From: Motilibacter rhizosphaerae
Lineage (GTDB): Bacteria > Actinomycetota > Actinomycetes > Motilibacterales > Motilibacteraceae
DNA: 50,852 nt
Assembly (NCBI RefSeq): GCF_004216915.1
Contig: NZ_SGXD01000008.1
Location: 1-50,852 of the forward strand
Reading direction: 5' to 3'
Positions 1 through 5,511 of the stretch are shown one piece after another. Under the pieces are notes generated by a model. That model was not told the DNA's origin and made no database searches. It worked only from the letters and a program-made list of their open reading frames with translations. The first letter of the stretch is position 1. Every line of letters starts with the position of its first letter. Position numbers and translations under genes: made by a program.

Positions 1-866
1 AACCTGGCGCGTGTCTCGACCCAGTCGGCGAGGACGAACCCGGCGCGTTCGAGCGCACCGGCGCGCTGCACCTGCACTCCTGTCGGGTCGCTCAAAGCGT
101 CGAAGACGGCGTCGACGATCCGCATCCGCGGATGCGTCGCGCCGAACAGCGGCATGGCGCGGCGGACCGCGGCGAGGAAGCGGGCCCGTCCGAGCCGGCG
201 CACGGCGGCAAGGTCCGGGCGGGACAGCGCCGTGTGGAGGGCGGCGCACCAGGTCGCGGATCGGAACGGTGCCGGTGAGGCGTCCAGCGCGGCGGGCCAG
301 GCGCATTCGAGCACGTCGCGGAGCTCCTGGACCTGCGCGGTCGCGGTGGTGGTGAGCTGGGAGCGGCGGGCGCCGAGGTGGCGCAGCCGGGCGTAGGGCT
401 CGGTGGTGCGTTCGGGTTCGTAGCAGCGCAGCCCGGCGGCGAGCCGGGCGATGAGAACCGCGTCCTTCGGGTCGGACTTGTCAAAGGTGAGGTCCTCGGC
501 CTCGCGGGCCCGGTAGACCAGCAGCGGCTGCACGCAGACCAGCGCGAGACCGCGCTCGGCAGCCAGCTGGTCGAGGATCCGCCAGCGGTGCCCGGTCGGC
601 TCGCACGCCACCGTCACCGACGCGAACCCCGCGGCCTTCGCCTGCGCGAGCGCCCAGTCGAGCAGGTCGCCGAGCTGCCACGCCTTGACCGTGACTCGGC
701 GGCGGGCCAGGACGCGGGAGTCGTGGTCGGTCACGACCGCGGCCTGCACCTCGTCAGCAAGGTCGATCCCGACGATCGCGTGGCTGCCTGGCAGCAGTTC
801 GCGCAGCCGCCCGAGGCGGTCGTTGCGGTTGCGGTCACCTCGGGACAGGTCGCTACGGTTGCTCAC
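1..866 (-). CDS. IS110-family transposase, partial (C-terminus beyond the window edge)
   Basis: DEDD-type IS110 recombinase, read on the minus strand from a GTG at 866 with no stop before base 1. The N-terminal half carries the DEDD RuvC-like signature: an Asp in GIDLAD, a Glu in VACEPTGHRW and Asp residues in FDKSDPKDAV. The frame is open throughout, so this copy may be functional, but the C-terminal Tnp_20 domain with the catalytic serine lies outside the window. It is clearly related to, but not identical with, the complete copy at 3922-5271, which points the other way. The GTG is chosen by alignment with that copy and by the preceding GAGGAGG. Members of this family are guided by an element-encoded bridge RNA. 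Confidence 0.92.
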   Translation of the reverse strand, partial: MSNRSDLSRGDRNRNDRLGRLRELLPGSHAIVGIDLADEVQAAVVTDHDSRVLARRRVTVKAWQLGDLLDWALAQAKAAGFASVTVACEPTGHRWRILDQLAAERGLALVCVQPLLVYRAREAEDLTFDKSDPKDAVLIARLAAGLRCYEPERTTEPYARLRHLGARRSQLTTTATAQVQELRDVLECAWPAALDASPAPFRSATWCAALHTALSRPDLAAVRRLGRARFLAAVRRAMPLFGATHPRMRIVDAVFDALSDPTGVQVQRAGALERAGFVLADWVETRAR

Positions 867-868
867 GG

Positions 869-921
869 ACGTCCTCCTCGATGCGTGGGACACCAAGCCC
901 AACACCGCATCAGGGGGACGT
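869..921 (-). other. Conserved hairpin in the 5' leader of the IS110 transposase gene (copy 1)
   Basis: On the minus strand ACGTCCCCCT pairs with AGGAGGACGT (one mismatch), and an inner GATGCG/CGCATC stem lies above it. The apical sequence TTGGGCTTGGTGTCC is shared with the copy at 3865-3920. The distal arm holds the GAGGAGG ribosome-binding site, so folding would hide the start of the transposase gene. The inner stem differs in sequence from copy 2 but stays paired. Confidence 0.55.
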
Positions 922-956
922 TCCTACGTCTACCCCTGACCCGTAGACCGAGTTAC

Positions 957-970
957 TAGCGGACGTTCGC
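957..970 (+). repeat. Dispersed motif GCGGACGTTCGC, site 1
   Basis: The sequence TAGCGGACGTTCGC lies just outside the presumed left end of IS110 copy 1. Near-identical 12-14 nt sequences occur at 1560, 2235, 5497 and 49946, always between or at the edges of genes. Its function is unknown. Confidence 0.4.
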
Positions 971-1077
971 ACAGCGGTCGCGGAGGGCGGCAGACGCGGG
1001 GCTGGGCGCGGCCGGAGGTTGAGCAGGTCTGCGCGAGGGTGCTCCCGCGGAACGGTCGGGCAGGTGGGCGCGGGCCT

Positions 1078-1503
1078 TCAGGACAGGCGCTGCTCCCAGT
1101 TCAGCTCGTGGTCTCCGGGCCGTGGAACCCGCTCGAGCTGGGCCTCCAGCTCCGGCTCGTCCAGAACTCCGGCGGCCACGAGGAACTCGGCGGTGTCCTG
1201 CACCCCGAAGTGCGAGACGATCTTGTCGTGCTCGTCGAAGCCTAGGATGGCGACGGCGGGCCAGCCGGCAGAGCTCTCCTCCCTGGTGGCGTTGACCCAC
1301 ATCTGCACGACCACGTCCCTGCCGCTCTCGATCACTCGATCCACGCGGACGTTCAGGTAAGGCAGGAACCGAGCGCGAATGACGTGGAGAGCGAGCAGCC
1401 CGCTCGTGGGTTCGTGCTGAGCGTCTCTTGCGGCAAGTCCAGCGCGCTCCTGCAAGGACCCCAGGCAGTAGCGGCGGGCTAGCTCAGCTCGTGGAGACGG
1501 CAC
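1078..1503 (-). CDS. NTF2-like / SnoaL-type small protein
   Basis: Predicted cytoplasmic protein of 141 residues. The central and C-terminal parts (from about residue 45: a run of the type LNVRVDRVIESGRDVVVQ, then WPAVAILGFDEHDKIV) look like the beta-sheet of the SnoaL/NTF2 fold, which hosts small-molecule isomerases and hydrolases as well as binding proteins. The N-terminal helices are short and not typical, so the start is uncertain; the GTG at 1503 gives an ELARRYC-like opening helix, and no ATG fits. No catalytic Asp/His pair can be assigned. The gene lies alone between IS110 copy 1 and the P-loop gene, on the same strand as both, with a copy of the dispersed motif upstream. The substrate is unknown. 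Confidence 0.5.
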   Translation of the reverse strand: MPSPRAELARRYCLGSLQERAGLAARDAQHEPTSGLLALHVIRARFLPYLNVRVDRVIESGRDVVVQMWVNATREESSAGWPAVAILGFDEHDKIVSHFGVQDTAEFLVAAGVLDEPELEAQLERVPRPGDHELNWEQRLS

Positions 1504-1559
1504 CGGCCAAGCGAACCATGCTCTGGGGCAGCGACGGACCTCCACCTGCCAGCGGCATG

Positions 1560-1572
1560 TGCGGACGTTCGA
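1560..1572 (+). repeat. Dispersed motif GCGGACGTTCG, site 2
   Basis: TGCGGACGTTCGA lies in the short gap between the stop of the P-loop gene (1589, minus strand) and the NTF2-like gene. See the copy at 957-970. Confidence 0.4.
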
Positions 1573-1588
1573 GCCCGTCAGTGGCGGG

Positions 1589-2173
1589 TCAGGCGGGCTG
1601 CGCAGTCGCGCTGAGCGGTCCGCGTATCCAGCGGTCCGCGTTGCCGTGACTGGTGAGCCGGACGACTGCGAGGTCGGGGCGTTCCTGCATGAGTGCGTGG
1701 ATGCGTGGGGCGGTCTTGTGGTGGGTCGTCCATGCCCACCGGACGATGTGCTCGCGGTCGGTGAGAATGGTGCTGAGCGGAGGCTCGACGTTGCCGTTCC
1801 AGAGCTCGAGGCGGCGCAGCCGGCGGCGGAGCGTCCTGTCGATGACCTGCCGCATGACGAGGACCCTGGGCAGGTCGAGCCAGATGACGAGGTCGGCTGC
1901 GGCTGCGAGGTGCGCGCGCACCGCGTCGTACTGCCACTCGGTGGTCCAGGCGGGCTTGCTGCTGAAGCTGCGGACGTCGTGCTCGAAGGTGGGGCGGGGG
2001 GTCCAGCCGGGGCCGTGGTAGAGCGCGTCGATCTCGACGTAGGGGATGCCGAGCGTGCCGGAGACGCGGCGGGCGAGGGTGCTCTTGCCAAAGCCCGAGG
2101 TGCCAGCGATGAGCACTCGTCGCGGACGCGCCGGCAGCGGATCGGTGGGACCTAGCAGCGGCACAGCCCTCAC
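1589..2173 (-). CDS. P-loop NTPase, topology-modulation/adenylate-kinase-like
   Basis: About 194 residues. A Walker A motif GTSGFGKST follows the first beta strand (RRVLIAG) about 20 residues from the chosen start. It is followed by IPYVEIDALYHGPGW, the substrate-region pattern of the FlaR/topology-modulation family of small adenylate-kinase-like proteins. DLVIWLDLPR is the Walker B-like strand, and the Arg-rich stretch around TLRRRLRRLELW may form the lid. The biochemical substrate of this family is poorly defined. GTG 2173 is preferred because it leaves a short N-terminus; a TTG at 2215 is also open. Neither has a good ribosome-binding site. The gene diverges from the sigma factor at 2311. 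Confidence 0.75.
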   Translation of the reverse strand: MRAVPLLGPTDPLPARPRRVLIAGTSGFGKSTLARRVSGTLGIPYVEIDALYHGPGWTPRPTFEHDVRSFSSKPAWTTEWQYDAVRAHLAAAADLVIWLDLPRVLVMRQVIDRTLRRRLRRLELWNGNVEPPLSTILTDREHIVRWAWTTHHKTAPRIHALMQERPDLAVVRLTSHGNADRWIRGPLSATAQPA

Positions 2174-2234
2174 GCTATGGCAGCCAGATGAGAGCGCGCG
2201 CTTGCGAGGACCCAATACGCGCGCAGAGCGGCAT

Positions 2235-2250
2235 TACCGGATGTTCGCGG
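2235..2250 (+). repeat. Dispersed motif CCGGATGTTCGC, site 3
   Basis: TACCGGATGTTCGCGG lies in the divergent promoter region between the P-loop gene and the sigma factor gene. It is one or two bases from the other copies of this motif. Confidence 0.35.
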
Positions 2251-2310
2251 TCCTGATGCAGCGAGCGGGCCTGCTTGGTGCGTCTTACTGGTGTGGGCAG
2301 GCTGGAGGGT

Positions 2311-2802
2311 GTGGAGTTCGAGGGCTGGGTCGCCGCGCGCGGGCCCGCGCTGCTCCGCCTCGCGTTCCTGCTCACCGGTGACCATCACCTGGCTGAGGAC
2401 ATCACGCAGACCGCGCTGATCGGAGTGCACCGGCGGTGGCACCGCATCGAGCGGGACGACCCGGACGCCTACGCCCGGCGAGCTGTGCTGAACGCTCACC
2501 TCGACCGGAAGCGACGGCGGGCGAGCGCCGAGTTACCCGCCGATCTGGCAGGTTGGGAGACCACCGCCGCACCGGACCTGGCGGAGGCCCTGGTCGCTCG
2601 TTCGCAGATGTGGCAGGTCCTCGCGACGCTCCCGCCTCGGCAGCGGGCCGTGCTGGTCCTGCGCTACTACGAGGACTGCGACGACCGCGTCATCGCCGAC
2701 CTCCTCGACTGCTCCGAGAGCACTGTGCGCTCCAACGCCGCCCGCGCACTCGCAGCACTCCGCCGCACCCTTCCCACATCCGCCTCAGGAGCCGAGTCAT
2801 GA
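2311..2802 (+). CDS. ECF RNA polymerase sigma factor, SigE family
   Basis: About 163 residues. The opening FEGWVAARGPALLRLAFLLTGD followed by AEDITQTAL is typical of the actinobacterial SigE-like ECF group (region 2). Region 4 is present at about residues 100-155: LPPRQRAVLVLRYYEDCDD with the helix-turn-helix DLLDCSESTVRSN. The last codons overlap the next gene by four bases (ATGA), so the two are translationally coupled. GTG 2311 gives the family-typical N-terminus; in-frame GTG codons also exist at 2293 and 2278, and the GGAGG before 2311 is very close to that start. The likely partner is the membrane protein that follows. Confidence 0.85.
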   Translation: MEFEGWVAARGPALLRLAFLLTGDHHLAEDITQTALIGVHRRWHRIERDDPDAYARRAVLNAHLDRKRRRASAELPADLAGWETTAAPDLAEALVARSQMWQVLATLPPRQRAVLVLRYYEDCDDRVIADLLDCSESTVRSNAARALAALRRTLPTSASGAES

Positions 2803-3812
2803 CCAGCGTCGAAGACGAGCTCCGCGCCACCCTCCAGCACGCCGCCGGCCTCGCCCCCAGCGGGGAGGACCTGCTGACATCGCTCGAGCGCCGGGAACGG
2901 ACGCAGAGCCGCCGCCGCTGGGCCGTGAGCCTCGCGGCCGCTGTCGTAGGTGTCGCGCTCGCCAGCGGGGCGGCGCTGCTCTCCGGTCTCCACCACGAGC
3001 ACGCGGCGCCCGCAGCGGGCGGGACCACCAGCGTGCTGCGGTACCGGGGCGTCGAGGTGAGCGTGCCAGCGGCCTGGCTCGACCCCCAGCGCCAGAGGTG
3101 CGGCAGCTCGGTCGCTGACGCGGCCTACGTCGCGCGCCGCGCGGTACGGGACTGCCTCGTCCTCGGGCCGGAGCACGTCGAGGTCATCGCGTTCGACTCC
3201 TCGGGCTCCTGGTCCGACGCCGCCGCGTGGGTAGCTGCCCGAGCGGCAGGCCGGGCGTCGTCGTACCGGACGATCGCCGACCGCCACGTCACCGTCGCAG
3301 TGTTCGCGCCGGAGAGCCAGCGGAAGGTCATCGACGCCACCTTGAAGAGCCTGCGGGTGCTCAACGCAGCCGACGTCGTCGACGGGTGCGCAGCCACCAC
3401 CCCGGACCCCTCGGCCACCGGCCCGGCGACCATCCCGTTCCTGATCCCTCAGCCGTCGCCCGCGGTGCGGATCTGCTCCTACAACGCCATCGGCGGGACC
3501 CGCTGGCTCAGCACAACGCGCCGTCTCTCCGGGCAAGCCGTGACCGGTCTCGCCCGACAGATCGCCACGGGCGCGGGTTCGTCCCTGCCCGCGGACGACT
3601 GCCCGCCCCAGGCCGAACCTCCTTACCTCGCTGACAGCTGGGTCCTGGTCTTCGACAGCTCCTCAGCAAAGTCCCTTCCAACTCGAGTGGACGTCGAACC
3701 CGCAACCTGTGGCGGGCCCCCGCCCGGAGCTGCCATCACCGGCCAGAAGGCCCGCGCAGCCAGCTCGCAGCTCCTCGAGACGCTCGCCCGCTACAGCGTG
3801 CCCCTCCCTTGA
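2799..3812 (+). CDS. Single-pass membrane protein, putative partner of the upstream sigma factor
   Basis: 337 residues. A short cytoplasmic N-terminus (about 45 residues: SVEDELRATLQHAAG and an RRERTQSRRR basic patch) is followed by one membrane segment (about 47-68, AVSLAAAVVGVALASGAALL) and a long extracytoplasmic domain with several Cys residues (CGSS, DCLVL, DGCAA, RICSY, DDCPP, ATCGG) that could form disulfides. The four-base overlap with the sigma factor gene and the topology suggest an anti-sigma factor or surface sensor. No canonical zinc-binding anti-sigma motif (HxxxCxxC) is visible in the N-terminus, so regulation of the sigma factor is an inference from position. Confidence 0.7.
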   Translation: MTSVEDELRATLQHAAGLAPSGEDLLTSLERRERTQSRRRWAVSLAAAVVGVALASGAALLSGLHHEHAAPAAGGTTSVLRYRGVEVSVPAAWLDPQRQRCGSSVADAAYVARRAVRDCLVLGPEHVEVIAFDSSGSWSDAAAWVAARAAGRASSYRTIADRHVTVAVFAPESQRKVIDATLKSLRVLNAADVVDGCAATTPDPSATGPATIPFLIPQPSPAVRICSYNAIGGTRWLSTTRRLSGQAVTGLARQIATGAGSSLPADDCPPQAEPPYLADSWVLVFDSSSAKSLPTRVDVEPATCGGPPPGAAITGQKARAASSQLLETLARYSVPLP

Positions 3813-3864
3813 CCGCCCGGTCCGCGGCATAGGAACGCATTGTGCGTGTCGGTGTCGGACGTGA

Positions 3865-3920
3865 GACGTCCTCCTGATGCGCTTGTTGGGCTTGGTGTCC
3901 CAGCGCAGGAGGAGGACGTC
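3865..3920 (+). other. Hairpin sequestering the ribosome-binding site of the IS110 transposase
   Basis: GACGTCCTCC (3865-3874) pairs perfectly with GGAGGACGTC (3911-3920), and an inner TGCGCT (3878-3883) pairs with AGCGCA (3902-3907). The roughly 18-nt loop contains TTGGGCTTGGTGTCCC, also present in copy 1. The 3' arm contains the GGAGGAGG site for GTG 3922, so the fold should limit translation. It could also be part of a longer element-encoded RNA. Confidence 0.6.
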
Positions 3921-3921
3921 C

Positions 3922-5271
3922 GTGGTCAACGGTAGTGGTGTCTCGCGTGGTGACCGGAGCCGGAACGCGCGCCTGTCGCGGCTTCGTGAGCTGGTGTCGG
4001 CTGGTCGTGCGATCGTCGGGGTCGACTTGGCGGACAGCAAGCAGATGGTCGTGGTCACTGATCACGACTCAAGGGTGGTGGCGCGGCGCACGTTCCGCTG
4101 CCGGGCGTGGGATCTGGGGGCCGCGTTGGACTGGGCGGCGGCGCAGGCCGCGCGGCAGGGGTTCGTGGGGGTGACGGTGGCGTGCGAGCCGACCGGGCAC
4201 CGGTGGCGGGTGCTGGGACAGCTCGCCGCCGAGCGGGGAATGCCGTTCGTCTGCGTCCAGCCGCTGGTGTCGTCATGGGCGCGGCGCGGCGAGGACCTGA
4301 CCTTCGACAAGACCGACGACAAGGACGCGGTCATCATCGCCCGGCTGACCGCGCAGTTGCGCTGCTATGTCCCGGAGCCCGTGGAGGAGACCTGGGGCCG
4401 GCTGCGCCACCTCGGCGCCCGCCGCGAGCAGCTGGTCAGCGAGCTTGTCGGGCAGGTCCAGCAGATGCGTGACCTGCTCGAGTGCGTGTGGCCCGCGGTC
4501 CTGGCCAGCGCGGCGCAGCCGTTCAAGTCCCGCACGTGGGCGGCCGCTTTGACGGTGGTGCTGGACCGCGATGGCGGGGACTTCGCCCGCACCCGTCGGC
4601 TCGGGCGCGCCCGGTTCGAGGCGCAGGTGCGCAAGGAGGTGGTCCGTTGGGGAGCGCAGAAGCCGTGCCTGCGGATCGCGCGGAAGGTGTTCGACGCGCT
4701 GGCGGATCCGGCCGGGGTGCTCGCTCACCGGCGCGGCGCGCTGGAGCGGGTGGCTCTCGTGCTTGAGGACTGGCACTTGACAGCGGGGCGGTGCGCGCAG
4801 ACCGAGACCCGGATGGTCGCGGTGCTCGACGAGCTCGAGTTGACCGAGCTGGTCACCTCCATCCCTGGGCTCTCGCCCGTTGGTGCGGCCGCGATCCTCG
4901 CCGAGACGGGGGACCTACATCGCTTCACCTCGGCGCGGGCGGTGGTCAAGCACGCGGGCCTGGCGCCGCGGGAGAAGGCCTCGGGTGGGTTCGTCGGGCG
5001 GACGAAGCTGACCGGGCAGGGCCGGCCCGGGCTGCGCCTCGCCGCATGGCGGGCGGCCTGGGGAGTGCTGCAGCACAGCCCTGTCCATGCGGCCCGCTAC
5101 CAGCACCTCACCGGCAGGGCGGAGAACCGGCTGACCCCCACCCAAGCGCAGGCGGCGGTCGCGGCCGCGCTGCTCCGCCAACTCCACGCGGTCGTCACTA
5201 CCGGCCGCCGGTGGGATCCCGACATCGCCGCCCACGGCGTCGCGCGGCCCGCTCTCGCGCCCGCCGCCTAA
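3922..5271 (+). CDS. IS110-family transposase (DEDD recombinase), complete
   Basis: 449 residues, full length for the family. The N-terminal RuvC-like domain carries D35 (GVDLAD), E89 (ACEPTGHRW) and the Asp cluster near residue 132-135 (DKTDDKDAV). The C-terminal Tnp_20 domain (about residues 310-400) has SIPGLSPVGAAAILAETGD and KHAGLAPREKASGG, the latter carrying the candidate catalytic serine. IS110 enzymes recombine donor and target through a bispecific bridge RNA. GTG 3922 has a GGAGGAGG site four to ten bases upstream, inside a hairpin; an in-frame ATG at 3877 lies inside that hairpin and is less likely. The element lies between the membrane protein gene and the histidine kinase, with about 230 bp of non-coding DNA downstream. 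Confidence 0.95.
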   Translation: MVNGSGVSRGDRSRNARLSRLRELVSAGRAIVGVDLADSKQMVVVTDHDSRVVARRTFRCRAWDLGAALDWAAAQAARQGFVGVTVACEPTGHRWRVLGQLAAERGMPFVCVQPLVSSWARRGEDLTFDKTDDKDAVIIARLTAQLRCYVPEPVEETWGRLRHLGARREQLVSELVGQVQQMRDLLECVWPAVLASAAQPFKSRTWAAALTVVLDRDGGDFARTRRLGRARFEAQVRKEVVRWGAQKPCLRIARKVFDALADPAGVLAHRRGALERVALVLEDWHLTAGRCAQTETRMVAVLDELELTELVTSIPGLSPVGAAAILAETGDLHRFTSARAVVKHAGLAPREKASGGFVGRTKLTGQGRPGLRLAAWRAAWGVLQHSPVHAARYQHLTGRAENRLTPTQAQAAVAAALLRQLHAVVTTGRRWDPDIAAHGVARPALAPAA

Positions 5272-5378
5272 CGGTCACCGTCAGCCGCCGGAGAGGGCCG
5301 CACAAGCAGGCGGTCGGGGCGAGCCCCACGCGGCATTGAGGCATCTGCTGACCTCGCCGCTAATCCTGGGCAGCCCCG

Positions 5379-5451
5379 CCCGTCGTCTGTCCAACCCGAT
5401 TACGCGCTGTCGGGACCCATCCCGATTGCTCTATGCAGGGCCAGACGACGG
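5379..5451 (+). ncRNA. Candidate IS110 bridge RNA segment (stem, internal loop, hairpin)
   Basis: Downstream of the transposase, CCGTCGTCTG (5380-5389) pairs perfectly with CAGACGACGG (5442-5451). Inside is a perfect TCGGGA-CCCA-TCCCGA hairpin (5410-5425), leaving an internal loop of 20 nt on the left and 16 nt on the right. A stem closing a large asymmetric internal loop capped by a hairpin is the architecture of a bridge RNA guide loop. The element ends and any pairing with flanking DNA are not established, so this is a structural inference. The rest of 5272-5505 holds no gene. Confidence 0.4.
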
Positions 5452-5496
5452 ACGAGGCACCGACCACCCACTTGACCCAGAACCTCTTACGCTGAT

Positions 5497-5511
5497 TAGC
5501 GGACGTTGCGC
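5497..5511 (+). repeat. Dispersed motif TAGCGGACGTTGCGC, site 4
   Basis: It lies directly upstream of the histidine kinase start and shares TAGCGGACGTT with site 1 at 957. It may mark an IS110 boundary or a regulatory site. Confidence 0.4.

Noticed and set aside
5380-5451. Exact guide matches between the candidate bridge RNA loop and flanking DNA
   Set aside because: Only 6-base matches (such as GCATAG near 3826 and TTACGC near 5488) were seen, which chance easily gives; the element ends are unknown.
5472-5500. TTGACC-N17-ATTAGC as a promoter for the histidine kinase
   Set aside because: The -10 is poor and it overlaps the dispersed motif and the possible IS110 end; not strong enough to list as a feature.
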